DNA of 64,000 nt, taken from Paractinoplanes rishiriensis. Its GTDB lineage: Bacteria; Actinomycetota; Actinomycetes; Mycobacteriales; Micromonosporaceae. The notes under the pieces were generated by a model. It worked only from the letters and a program-made list of their open reading frames with translations. It did not search any database and was not told the origin of the DNA. Positions 7,570 to 15,892 of the stretch are shown here, in pieces. Position 1 is the stretch's first letter. Every line of letters starts with the position of its first letter. A program made the translations under genes and the position numbers. The DNA is taken from the NCBI RefSeq assembly GCF_016862375.1, contig NZ_BOMV01000012.1, positions 1 to 64,000 on the forward strand. The letters run 5' to 3'.

Positions 7570-9311
7570 GCGCCGGCGAGACCCGGACCGCGGCCGAGGC
7601 GATGGTGGCGCAGCTCGAGTCGTACGGCGTCGAGCACATCTTCGGCACCTGCGGTCACACCAACATCGCCCTGCTGGACGCGATCGGGCGCAGCAGCATC
7701 CGGTTCGTCATCGCCCGGCACGAGCAGGCCGCCGCGCACGCCGCCGACGGGTACGCCCGCGCCACCGGCCGCACCGGCGTGGTCCTGATGCACGTCGGGC
7801 CGGGTCTGACCAACGGCGTGACCGGCGTGCTGACCGCGGCCCTCGACTCGGTGCCGCTCGTGGCGATCGCCGGCGACATTCCCTCCTACTACTTCGGCCG
7901 GCACCCGCACCAGGAGGTGAACCTCCACGCGGACGCCGACCAGACGGCGATCTACCGGCCCTTCGTCAAACGGGCGTGGCAGGTGCACCGCCCCGAGGAC
8001 CTGGCTCGCTTCACCGAACGCGCCTTCTGGACCGCCGCGTCGGGACGTCCCGGCGCGGTGTTGCTCAGCGTGCCCATGGACCACTTCTCCCGGCCGGTGC
8101 CGCACGACGCCGCCACCTACCCGCTGGCCGCCCCGCAGCGGCCCGACCTGCCGGCGGACACCGCCGACCAGATCGCCGGAATGCTGCTCGCCGCCGAACG
8201 TCCGCTGATCTATCTGGGCGGGGGTCTGCACCGCGGCCCGGGTGTCGACGAGCTGCGTGCCCTGGTCGAACATCTCGACATCCCGGTCGTGCACTCGCTC
8301 ATGGCCAAGGGCACGCTGCCCGACGACCACCCCCTGCTCCTCGGCATGCCCGGGTTCTGGGGCCTGGAGCTGACCAACCGCTTCACCCGGGAGGCCGACG
8401 TGGTCATGGCCCTCGCCACCCGGTTCGCCGAGACCGACGCCAGCTCCTGGGACCGTCGTTATACCTGGCAGTTCCCGCCCGCCAAGCTCGTGCAGATCGA
8501 CATCGACCCCGCCGAGATCGGACGCAATTTCCCGGTCACCGTCGGCGCGGTCGCCGACGTGACCCGGGCGGTGCGGGCCGTCGCCGGCGCGGTGCAGGCC
8601 CGCCGGCCGGAACCCCGGCGGCGCGAAGGGCTGCGGGACACCATCGCCGCGGCCCGCCGTACCCTGTTCGCCGACAGCCGGGGTCGCGGCGCGAGTGACC
8701 GGTTCCCGCTGCGGCCGGAACGGATTCTTGCCGACCTGCGGGCGATCCTGCCGGCCGACGCGGTGCTCGTCACCGACGTCGGATGGAACAAGAACGGCGT
8801 CGCGCAGTGCTACGAGCTGCCCGAGCCGGGCCGGTTCATCACCCCCGGCGGCGCGTCCACCATGGGGTTCGGGCCGGCGGCGGCGGTCGGTGTGCAGATC
8901 GCCGATCCGCGCCGCACCGTGGTCGCCCTGATCGGTGACGGCGGCATGAGCGCGCAGTTGCCCGCCCTGCCGATGGCCGTCGAACAGGGCACGCCGGTGA
9001 TCTTCGTGGTGATGAACAACCGCTCGCACGGAACCATCAGCGACCTGCAGTCGGCGAATTTCGGGCGCAGCCACGGCTGCGATTTCACCGACCCGGACGG
9101 CAACCCGTACAGCCCAGACTTCGCCGCTCTCGGGCGGGCCTGCGGTGCGGACGGCCACACCGTGCGCAGCGCCGACGAGTTCGGTGCCGCGTTGCGTGCC
9201 GCGCTCGTGGCTCGCCGGCCCGCGGTCATCGACGTGCCGATGGTGAACGAGCCGGTGCCGACCCCCGGCCACTGGAACATCAAGGACATCTACCAGGGCA
9301 TCTTCGACTAG
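7566..9311 (+). CDS. Thiamine-diphosphate-dependent enzyme, acetolactate synthase/2-oxoacid decarboxylase family
   Basis: 581 residues with the three-domain ThDP layout. The N-terminal PYR domain has the catalytic Glu in RHEQAAAHAADG (E53). A central domain follows, and the C-terminal PP domain carries GDGG (about 457-460) with the downstream MNN that binds Mg-diphosphate. Members decarboxylate or carboligate 2-oxo acids and include benzoylformate decarboxylase and acetolactate synthase-like enzymes. Coupling to an aldehyde dehydrogenase by an ATGA overlap suggests a non-oxidative decarboxylation to an aldehyde that is then oxidised. That route is not part of the textbook quinate pathway. The substrate is unknown. 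Confidence 0.82.
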   Translation: MSAGETRTAAEAMVAQLESYGVEHIFGTCGHTNIALLDAIGRSSIRFVIARHEQAAAHAADGYARATGRTGVVLMHVGPGLTNGVTGVLTAALDSVPLVAIAGDIPSYYFGRHPHQEVNLHADADQTAIYRPFVKRAWQVHRPEDLARFTERAFWTAASGRPGAVLLSVPMDHFSRPVPHDAATYPLAAPQRPDLPADTADQIAGMLLAAERPLIYLGGGLHRGPGVDELRALVEHLDIPVVHSLMAKGTLPDDHPLLLGMPGFWGLELTNRFTREADVVMALATRFAETDASSWDRRYTWQFPPAKLVQIDIDPAEIGRNFPVTVGAVADVTRAVRAVAGAVQARRPEPRRREGLRDTIAAARRTLFADSRGRGASDRFPLRPERILADLRAILPADAVLVTDVGWNKNGVAQCYELPEPGRFITPGGASTMGFGPAAAVGVQIADPRRTVVALIGDGGMSAQLPALPMAVEQGTPVIFVVMNNRSHGTISDLQSANFGRSHGCDFTDPDGNPYSPDFAALGRACGADGHTVRSADEFGAALRAALVARRPAVIDVPMVNEPVPTPGHWNIKDIYQGIFD

Positions 9312-9340
9312 CTCGACCCTGAAGAAGAGGTGACTTCCGC

Positions 9341-11449
9341 GTGACCGCCCTCAACCGGAGAAATTTGCTCAAGGCGGCTGCGGCCGCGGCCGTCGGCGGC
9401 CCGGCCCTGGCCACCCCGGCCGCCGCCGGGCGTGCCCCAGCCGCGGCCGCTCTCAGCGCCTTCGACACGCCCGGGGACGCCGACTTCCCCAAGGTCGGCG
9501 GCAATCTCGGCAACCAGAACTACACCGCCCTGCGCCGCATCGAGCACGGCACCGTACGCCGCCTCCGCGGCGCCTGGATGAACTCGATCGAGGGCGGTCT
9601 GCGCACCGGCAACAACCAGAGCACGGCGGTGGCCGTCGACGGTGTGCTCTATATCGAGTCAGCGCTGGGCAATGTCGTGGCGGTCGACGGCGTGACCGGC
9701 CGGACCAGATGGCGGTACGACCAGACCCGCGGTGCGCTGACCCGCCGCGGCGTCGCCGTGGGCGGCGGATTCGTCTTCACGAAGACCAACGAGAACTACA
9801 TCGTCGCGCTCGACCGGCACAGCGGCCAGGTCGTGTGGGAACGCCAGGTCGAGGGGTTCGGCAACATCGAGAAGGTGGCCGTGGTCTACCACGACGGCCT
9901 GCTGTTCTGCGGCACCAACGACGGTCCGCGCGGCGCGGCCGTCGCCGTGGACGCCCGCAACGGCGACGTGCTCTGGCACTTCTGGGGCACGCCGGGGCCG
10001 GGGGAGTTCGGCAACGACACCTGGGAGGGCGACTCCTGGGCCGAGGGCGGTGCGACGCCGTGGATCCACCCGGCCGTCGATCCGGAGCTGGGCCTGACCT
10101 ACTGGACCTTCGGCAACGCCCGCGGCAGCAACTCATCGCAGGACGGCTCGAACCGCGGCGGGCAGAATCTGTTCGCGAACTCGCTGGTCGCGCTGGACAT
10201 GCGGACCGGCGCGTACCGATGGCATTTCCAGTCGGTCCACCACGACATCTGGGACATGGACAACGTGATGTCCCCGGTACTGGCCGACGTTCGCATCCGG
10301 GGCCGGATGCGCAAGGTCGTCGTCTACGGCAGCAAGTCCGGGATGTTCTTCATCCTCGACCGAACCGACGGCACCGCACCGCTGGGCGTCGTCGAACGTC
10401 CCGTGCCACAGGAGCCCCGGCAGAAGACGTGGCCCACCCAGCCGTTCCCGGTGCAGGGCGGCTGGACCGAGCAACGGGTCACCGACCAGCCGCTCGGGAC
10501 CTCGGTGCCGGGCGACCCCAACCGGGCGGTACCGAACTACGTGCAGGGGGCCTTGTACGACCCGCACTGGGAGACGCCGATCCTGTCCATTCCGGGTCAC
10601 GGTGGTGGCGCGGACTGGTCACACCTGTCGTTCAGCCACCGCACCGGCCTGGTCTACACCGGATTCGGCTACGTGGCCGCGGCCCACTCGCTGACCGAGT
10701 CGAGCAACGGGCTGCGCCCACCCGGCGAATATCAGACCGGCGGTGTCGTCGCCGTCGACGTCAGCACGAACCAGGTGCGCTGGAAGCGGCGTATGCCGTA
10801 CTCGCTCGGGCACGGCAACGGCATCCTCACCACGGCCGCCGACCTGCTGTTCATCGGCCAGCCGGACGGCAACCTGCTCGGCCTGGACGCGCGCACCGGC
10901 CGTGAGCTGTGGCGGTTCCAGACCGGTGCGGCGATCAGCTCCAGTCCGATCATGTACCGGGCCGGCGGAAAAGAGTACCTGGCGGTCCTCGCCGGTGGCA
11001 CCAGCATCCCGTACGGGAACTCGGCGCCCCGCGGCGACTTCCTCTGGGCCTTCGAGATCGGCGGAGACCTCGGCCCGGTACCGGCACCGCCGCCCCCGGT
11101 CGTGCGCCGGCCCGTCTCCGGCGGCCCGGTGGACGGCGCAGCCGTGGCGAACACGGTGGTGATCGGCCGGACCTACGCCAACGGCACGGTGGGCGCCACG
11201 GAGTCGTTCGCGGTCGCCGGGATGGCGCCGACCCACCTCCGGGTGCCGCTCGGCACCACCGTCACCTTCACCAACCATCCGGGCAATGCCGGCCCGCGCG
11301 GGGTCACCCAGTTCTTCGAAGGGCTGTTCGACGTGGTGCTGGCGCCGGGGGAGTCCTACACCTACACGTTCCGGCGCGCCGGCGAGTACTTCTTCAACGA
11401 CCCTGGAAGCCCGCGTTCCACCGGCAAGATCGAGGTCTACCTGCCGTGA
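9341..11449 (+). CDS. Exported PQQ-type quinoprotein dehydrogenase with C-terminal cupredoxin-like domain
   Basis: 702 residues. A twin-arginine signal (NRRNLLKAAAA) and Ala-rich stretch end near an ATPAAAG cleavage region, so export is probably by Tat in folded form. An eight-bladed PQQ propeller follows with HHDIWDMDN (H300-H301-D302), SKSGMFFILDR and WPTQPFPVQ, the wording of glucose/quinate/shikimate dehydrogenases. The N-terminal membrane anchor of Gram-negative quinate dehydrogenases is absent. Residues from about 600 look like a cupredoxin fold, but the usual C-x-x-H-x-x-M copper loop reads YFFNDPGSPRST, so type 1 copper is unlikely. GTG 9341 has AGAGG upstream. It probably oxidises quinate/shikimate outside the membrane. 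No PQQ synthesis genes are in the window. Confidence 0.75.
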   Translation: MTALNRRNLLKAAAAAAVGGPALATPAAAGRAPAAAALSAFDTPGDADFPKVGGNLGNQNYTALRRIEHGTVRRLRGAWMNSIEGGLRTGNNQSTAVAVDGVLYIESALGNVVAVDGVTGRTRWRYDQTRGALTRRGVAVGGGFVFTKTNENYIVALDRHSGQVVWERQVEGFGNIEKVAVVYHDGLLFCGTNDGPRGAAVAVDARNGDVLWHFWGTPGPGEFGNDTWEGDSWAEGGATPWIHPAVDPELGLTYWTFGNARGSNSSQDGSNRGGQNLFANSLVALDMRTGAYRWHFQSVHHDIWDMDNVMSPVLADVRIRGRMRKVVVYGSKSGMFFILDRTDGTAPLGVVERPVPQEPRQKTWPTQPFPVQGGWTEQRVTDQPLGTSVPGDPNRAVPNYVQGALYDPHWETPILSIPGHGGGADWSHLSFSHRTGLVYTGFGYVAAAHSLTESSNGLRPPGEYQTGGVVAVDVSTNQVRWKRRMPYSLGHGNGILTTAADLLFIGQPDGNLLGLDARTGRELWRFQTGAAISSSPIMYRAGGKEYLAVLAGGTSIPYGNSAPRGDFLWAFEIGGDLGPVPAPPPPVVRRPVSGGPVDGAAVANTVVIGRTYANGTVGATESFAVAGMAPTHLRVPLGTTVTFTNHPGNAGPRGVTQFFEGLFDVVLAPGESYTYTFRRAGEYFFNDPGSPRSTGKIEVYLP

Positions 11450-11886
11450 CCGAGCGGCTGTACATCGTCAACGGGCCGAACCTGAACATGCTCGGCCGGC
11501 GTGAACCCGCCGTCTACGGGCGGGTCACGCTGGCCGAGATCCGGAAGCGGTGCGAGACGCTCGCCCCGGAGCTCGGCTTCGACCTGTTCTTCGGTCAGTC
11601 CAACGCCGAGGGACAACTGATCGGCTGGATCCATCAGGCGTACGACGAGCAGGCCGCGGTGATCGTCAACCCGGCCGGCCTGTCCACCCGGTCGGTGGCC
11701 CTCTACGACGCGCTGCGCATGCACAGCAGGCCGGTCGTCGAGGTGCACCTGACCAACGTTTTCGGACGGGAACCGCTCTACCGGGAGCTGCTGACCGCGG
11801 CGGCCTGCTGGGGATTCCTGGCCGGCTTCGGCCCGCACGTCTACGAACTGGGCATGCGGGCGCTGGCCGGGCACCGCGATCTATAG
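11446..11886 (+). CDS. quiB: Type II 3-dehydroquinate dehydratase homologue with altered active site
   Basis: 146 residues, the normal length of dodecameric type II dehydroquinases. Conserved are NGPNLNMLG, the REP loop Arg, the YG Tyr, EVHLTN (second His) and the RE..YRE Arg. Two signatures differ. The usual QSNHEG reads QSNAEG, and the NPGA-x-THTS loop reads NPAGLSTRS, so the His that binds the substrate carboxylate/enolate region is replaced by Thr. The GTG start overlaps the quinoprotein TGA. In a quinate island the expected job is 3-dehydroquinate to 3-dehydroshikimate, but the substitutions point to reduced activity or a related substrate. Confidence 0.75.
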   Translation: MTERLYIVNGPNLNMLGRREPAVYGRVTLAEIRKRCETLAPELGFDLFFGQSNAEGQLIGWIHQAYDEQAAVIVNPAGLSTRSVALYDALRMHSRPVVEVHLTNVFGREPLYRELLTAAACWGFLAGFGPHVYELGMRALAGHRDL

Positions 11887-11903
11887 CTTGCCAGGAGGCC
11901 GTC

Positions 11904-12944
11904 GTGCGTATCGGGATCATCGGCTGCGGCCGGATCGCCCGCAATCATGTGGCCGCTCTGCAGGCGATACCGGGGGTCGAGGTCGCCGCCGTGGCGGATG
12001 CCGTGCGGGAGCGCGCACAGGCGTTCGCCACCGCGCACGGCATCGCGCGAGCGTTCGGGGACGGCGCGGAGCTGCTCTCGTGCGGCGTCGACGCGGTGAC
12101 GATCTGCACGCCGCACGCGGCCCACGAGGGTGCGGTGCTGGCCGCCGCACGGCACGGCGTACACGTTCTGTGCGAGAAGCCGGTGGCGCTCGACGTCGCG
12201 CAGGCCCATCGGATGATCGCGGCCGCGGACGCGGCCGGAATCAGGTTCGGAGTGATCTTCCAGCGCCGGTTCTGGCCGGCGGCCGCCCGGATCCGCGCAG
12301 CTCTCGACGACGGACGTCTCGGAGCGCCGATCTGCGGCGGCGTGCTCGCCCGGCTCAACCGGGACGCCGACTACTACGCCGAGCCGTGGCGCGGCAGCCG
12401 GGACGCCGAGGGCGGCGGCGTGCTGATCACTCAGGTGATCCACCACATCGATCTGCTGCAGTGGTACATGGGCCCGGCCCGGCGGGTCACCGGACACTGC
12501 GCGACCCTCGCCCATCCGGGCATCGACGTGGAGGACACCGCGGGCGCGCTCATCGAGTTCGGGTCCGGTGCGGTCGCCACGGTGCAGGCCGGGACGACCT
12601 TCCGGCCCGGGCTCGGCATCCAGGTGTGGGTCGCCGACGCGCGCGGCCGTACGGCGGGCGTGGCGGAGTTGCCGGAAGGCGTCGGGTTCACCGATGTCTG
12701 GACCGTTACCGGCGAGGAGGAGTTCACCGGCCGCTACCGCGGTGCCGATCTGCCGCTGGCTGCCATCCACGATCATCTCGCGCCCTTTCACGCCCGGCAG
12801 ATCGAGGACTTCGTCGCCGCGGTGCGGGAGGACCGCGACCCGGCCGTCACCGGCCGGGATGCCGTACGTTCCCTGGAGATCGTGGAGGCGGTCTACGCGT
12901 CGGCGCGAACCGGCGCGACCGTGCTGTTGCCGGCGCCCGGATGA
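11904..12944 (+). CDS. Gfo/Idh/MocA family NAD(P)-dependent oxidoreductase
   Basis: 346 residues. A Rossmann fold starts at once (GIIGCGRIARNH), followed by the CEKPVALD segment whose Lys is catalytic in the family and a C-terminal alpha/beta domain. GTG 11904 is set by AGGAGG at 11893-11898. Members oxidise hydroxyls of sugars and cyclitols such as inositol. Here it is the last gene of the ALDH-quinoprotein operon and may handle a hydroxyl of the cyclitol acid. It converges with the IclR gene, six bases apart. Confidence 0.83.
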   Translation: MRIGIIGCGRIARNHVAALQAIPGVEVAAVADAVRERAQAFATAHGIARAFGDGAELLSCGVDAVTICTPHAAHEGAVLAAARHGVHVLCEKPVALDVAQAHRMIAAADAAGIRFGVIFQRRFWPAAARIRAALDDGRLGAPICGGVLARLNRDADYYAEPWRGSRDAEGGGVLITQVIHHIDLLQWYMGPARRVTGHCATLAHPGIDVEDTAGALIEFGSGAVATVQAGTTFRPGLGIQVWVADARGRTAGVAELPEGVGFTDVWTVTGEEEFTGRYRGADLPLAAIHDHLAPFHARQIEDFVAAVREDRDPAVTGRDAVRSLEIVEAVYASARTGATVLLPAPG

Positions 12945-12950
12945 CCCGGT

Positions 12951-13751
12951 TCAGCCGCCGTGGCCGAACGGCCGGTCGAAGCCGCGTTCGGACATCTGCT
13001 GGGCCATCTGTTTCAGGTCGTCGGCGAACTCGGCGACCCGGTCCGGTGTGAACCGGATCGAGGGACCGCTCAGCGCCAGTGCCGCCACCACGCCGCCGGA
13101 CCGGCCGAGGACCGGTGCCGCCACGGCGGAGATCCCCGCCTCGCGTTCACCGTGGCTCTCCCCGTATCCCTGACGCGCTGCCTGGTCGATCCAGTCGCGC
13201 AGGACGGCGGCGTGTTCCCGGCCGTGCGGCGATTTCTCGGCGATGCGTTCCAGCATGCCGGGGTTGGCGTCGCGGAGCAGAACCTTCGAGGACGCGCCGG
13301 CCCACATGGGCAGCTCGTCGCCGACCCGGACGACGTGGCGCAGCGGTTGCGGGCTTTCCTGTTGCGCCACGCAGACCCGGTAGATGTCGCGGGTCACGTA
13401 CAGGTTGACGGTCTCCCGGCGGCGGGCGGCGAGCTCCTGCATGCCGCGCCGGGTCTCGGCCGGCAACTCCCAGCTCTGCCGTGCCAGGTGCGCCCACCGC
13501 CATAGTCCGGGCCCGGCCATGTAGCCGTTGCCGGTGGCCCACAGCAGGCCGTTGTGCTCCAGGGTCGAGACGAGGCGCAGGACGGTGGTCTTGGCCAGCC
13601 CCGTGGCCTCGACGATCTCACGGACGGACACGATCGGACGGTCGTCGGTGAGCAGTCCGAGAATGCCCAGGGCGCGCTGGACACTGCGGACCCCCTGCTG
13701 ATCGGCGGGTTCGGCGGAACTGCTCGTCGATGGCGCCTCCACGGTTGTCAT
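12951..13751 (-). CDS. IclR family transcriptional regulator of the quinate-type island
   Basis: About 266 residues. An N-terminal winged helix (about 20-80, with ALGILGLLTDD and LAKTTVLRLVSTLE) is followed by the IclR effector domain, containing GDELPMWAGASSKVLL and EAGISAVAAPVLG. IclR proteins such as PcaU, PobR and QuiR-type regulators sense aromatic or cyclitol acids. ATG 13751 has GAGGAG only one base away. An upstream GTG at 13772 lacks a ribosome site, and a GTG at 13742 would have ideal spacing, so the start is uncertain. The gene diverges from the TRAP operon across the CCGTAACGG repeat and GGTCCA cluster, which it probably binds; autoregulation is likely. Confidence 0.88.
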   Translation of the reverse strand: MTTVEAPSTSSSAEPADQQGVRSVQRALGILGLLTDDRPIVSVREIVEATGLAKTTVLRLVSTLEHNGLLWATGNGYMAGPGLWRWAHLARQSWELPAETRRGMQELAARRRETVNLYVTRDIYRVCVAQQESPQPLRHVVRVGDELPMWAGASSKVLLRDANPGMLERIAEKSPHGREHAAVLRDWIDQAARQGYGESHGEREAGISAVAAPVLGRSGGVVAALALSGPSIRFTPDRVAEFADDLKQMAQQMSERGFDRPFGHGG

Positions 13752-13837
13752 TCTCCTCGCTGTCCGGTGCACGCGCTGCCGACCAATCGTGCCTGTCCGG
13801 CCGCGATTCTCGCGCAGCGGGGACCGGATTCACACAT

Positions 13838-13846
13838 CCGTAACGG
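13838..13846. promoter_or_regulatory. CCGTAACGG inverted repeat, copy 2
   Basis: Second exact copy of the CCGT-A-ACGG repeat found at 5964. It starts 24 bp before the -35 of the TRAP promoter and lies in the divergent space shared with the IclR gene. Its repetition in register at two promoters is the main evidence that it is a protein-binding site. Confidence 0.55.
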
Positions 13847-13861
13847 TCTGCGCTGCAGCTC

Positions 13862-13890
13862 TTGCCAGAACCGCCGGACGCCCGTACGTT
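13862..13890 (+). promoter_or_regulatory. Sigma-70-type promoter of the TRAP transporter operon
   Basis: TTGCCA (13862-13867), 17-bp spacer, TACGTT (13885-13890), matching the promoter at 5989-6017 in both hexamers and spacing. The four bases after the -10 (ACAC) are also the same. The TTG start of dctQ lies about 130 bases downstream, leaving a leader that contains the operator cluster. Confidence 0.7.
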
Positions 13891-13895
13891 ACACG

Positions 13896-13947
13896 CAGTC
13901 CACAAGATGGTCCAGTTGGTCCGACTGGTGGTCCATGCAACGGTCCA
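13896..13947. promoter_or_regulatory. GGTCCA direct-repeat operator cluster
   Basis: Five similar heptamers on one strand: CAGTCCA (13896), TGGTCCA (13908), TGGTCCG (13917), TGGTCCA (13929) and CGGTCCA (13941), at steps of 12, 9, 12 and 12 bp. The cluster starts six bases after the -10 and covers the expected transcription start, a repressor-like position. Multiple half-sites suit a tetrameric IclR protein. Confidence 0.6.
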
Positions 13948-14026
13948 GCATTCGGCACCGGCCGGGCGGCCTCGCCCGCACAGGTGTCATCCCGAGACAG
14001 ACGCCCGCAGAGAGCGAGGTCCTTCG

Positions 14027-14584
14027 TTGTCCAGATTGATCCCCGTTGGCAGGCGCTCAGACGGCGAACAGCCGGTGCCGGCCGACTGGCGTGAGCCCGC
14101 GCCGCTGCGGGCCTGGGGCTCGATCGAGCTGTGGGTCGCCGTCGTGGCGCTGGTGGTCATCTTCGTCAGCGTGCTCTGGCAGGTGATCAGCCGCTACTTT
14201 CCTGCGCTGAACTGGCCCGGCGTGGGCGAACTGGCGGGTTACTCACTGATCGTCCTGACGTTCATCATGGTCGGCTACCTGATCGGCAACAACGGCCACA
14301 TCACCATCCAGATCATCGACTATCTGGTGAAGGGCCGGGCCTTCGCCGTGGTCAAGGCAGTCTCGGCCGCCTGCACGGCACTGATCTGCGCGTTGCTCGC
14401 CTGGGAGGCGTACCACCTGATCCTGGCCTATCCGGGACGCCGCACCGCCGCCCTCGGCATCCCACTCTGGATCCTGTACGCGGTCCCGCTGATCGGATTC
14501 ACGTCCGGTGCCGTGCGGGCCGTCGTGCGGATCTTCGCCGCCGGGCGACCGGATGCCCCCTTCGATGCGGCGGAGGCGAAATGA
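14027..14584 (+). CDS. dctQ: TRAP transporter small membrane subunit (DctQ)
   Basis: 185 residues with four hydrophobic segments, the DctQ pattern. The WQVISRYFPALNWPGVGE stretch after the first helix is characteristic. TTG 14027 is chosen: GAGG sits seven bases upstream and any earlier in-frame start would lie upstream of the transcription start. It overlaps dctM as ATGA. With DctM and DctP it forms a sodium-coupled secondary importer for an organic acid, here presumably quinate, shikimate or 3-dehydroshikimate. Confidence 0.85.
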   Translation: MSRLIPVGRRSDGEQPVPADWREPAPLRAWGSIELWVAVVALVVIFVSVLWQVISRYFPALNWPGVGELAGYSLIVLTFIMVGYLIGNNGHITIQIIDYLVKGRAFAVVKAVSAACTALICALLAWEAYHLILAYPGRRTAALGIPLWILYAVPLIGFTSGAVRAVVRIFAAGRPDAPFDAAEAK

Positions 14585-15861
14585 TCCTCGAACTGTGGAT
14601 GGTCGGCGTCGCCATCGCTGTCCTGCTGTTTATCCGGGTCCCGGTCGGGCTCGCGTTCATCGGCCCCGGCCTCTGGTATGCCCTCGCCGACGGGAGCTCC
14701 GCGGGCTTCTCCCTCAAGACCACTTTCGACGGCCTCAACAGCTTCCCCCTGCTCGCCGTCCCGCTCTTCATCCTCGTCGGCGTGCTGGCCAACCGCCTCG
14801 GCATCGCCGACCGGCTCTACGAGTTCTGCCTTGCGGCCCTCGGCCGGCTACGCGGCAATCTCGCGTACGTCAACGTCGGCTCGGCGGTCGGCTTCTCCTG
14901 GATGAGCGGCTCGGCACTGGCCGACGTGGCCGGGCTGGGCAAGATGCAGATCCCGCAGATGGTCAAGGCCGGCTACCCGCACGGGTTCGCCGCCGGGCTC
15001 ACCGCGTCGTCGTCACTGATCAGCCCGGTGATGCCGCCGAGCATCCCGGCCGTCATCTACGCGGCGACCGCCACCGTCTCCACCGGGGCATTGTTCGCGG
15101 CGTCCGTGCTGCCGGCCTTCGCGATGGCCGCCGGACTCTGTGTCTACATCTTCCTCTGGACGATGCGCCGGCCCGAGATGACCTCGGTCCCGTTCGACCG
15201 GGCCCGATTCACCCGGGCGTCGCTGGGCGCGATCGGGCCGCTGTTGACCCCGGTCATCCTGCTCGGCGGCATCCTGTCCGGATTCTTCACCCCGACCGAG
15301 GCGGCGTCCGTCGCCGTGTTCTACATGCTCGTCCTCGGTGCGTTCTACCGAACCCTGCGCCGGCCGGTGATCCTGCAGGCGTTCCGCGAGACCGCGGTGA
15401 TCACCGGCGGGATCATGCTGATCCTCGGAGCGGCCGCCCTGCTCGGCCTGATCCTCACCCGCGCGCACGTCTCGCGAAACGTCGCGGAGTTCCTCATCTC
15501 GGTCTCCGACAACCCCTGGGTCTTCATGATCCTGGTGAACGTCGTCCTGCTGATCCTCGGCTGCCTGATCGACGCGACCGCGATCATCCTGGTCACGGTC
15601 CCGGTCCTGCTGCCGATCGCGACGCAGCTCGGCATCGATCCCATCTACTTCGGCGTCGTCATGATCATCAACTTGATGATCGGCCTGCTCACCCCGCCGG
15701 TGGGCAGTGTCCTCTACATCACCAGCTCGGTGACCGGCAAGCCGGTCGACGTCATCTTCCGCGGCGTCGCACCGTTCCTGGTCCCCCTGCTGCTGGTCCT
15801 GATCGTGGTCACCGCACTTCCCGGCGTCGTGCTGTGGCTTCCCGGACTGCTCGGATTCTGA
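14581..15861 (+). CDS. dctM: TRAP transporter large membrane subunit (DctM)
   Basis: 426 residues, full length, with about twelve hydrophobic segments. Family hallmarks include FPLLAVPLFILVG near the N-terminus, LISPVMPPSIP in the centre, GCLIDATAIILVTVP and GLLTPPVGSVLY near the end. It forms the transport channel and takes substrate from the DctP lipoprotein. It is translationally coupled to dctQ and followed 31 bases later by dctP. Confidence 0.92.
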   Translation: MILELWMVGVAIAVLLFIRVPVGLAFIGPGLWYALADGSSAGFSLKTTFDGLNSFPLLAVPLFILVGVLANRLGIADRLYEFCLAALGRLRGNLAYVNVGSAVGFSWMSGSALADVAGLGKMQIPQMVKAGYPHGFAAGLTASSSLISPVMPPSIPAVIYAATATVSTGALFAASVLPAFAMAAGLCVYIFLWTMRRPEMTSVPFDRARFTRASLGAIGPLLTPVILLGGILSGFFTPTEAASVAVFYMLVLGAFYRTLRRPVILQAFRETAVITGGIMLILGAAALLGLILTRAHVSRNVAEFLISVSDNPWVFMILVNVVLLILGCLIDATAIILVTVPVLLPIATQLGIDPIYFGVVMIINLMIGLLTPPVGSVLYITSSVTGKPVDVIFRGVAPFLVPLLLVLIVVTALPGVVLWLPGLLGF

Positions 15862-15892
15862 TCGCCATTTCCCTGTCGGGGAGGAGAAGACC

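Noticed and set aside
9280..9547. Minus-strand frames at the start of the quinoprotein gene
   Set aside because: They are mirror images of the Ala-rich Tat signal and have no supporting motifs or promoter.
13862..14026. Earlier start for dctQ at 13862
   Set aside because: That codon lies on the -35 hexamer and upstream of the transcription start. The extra residues are Arg/Pro/His-rich and unlike DctQ.
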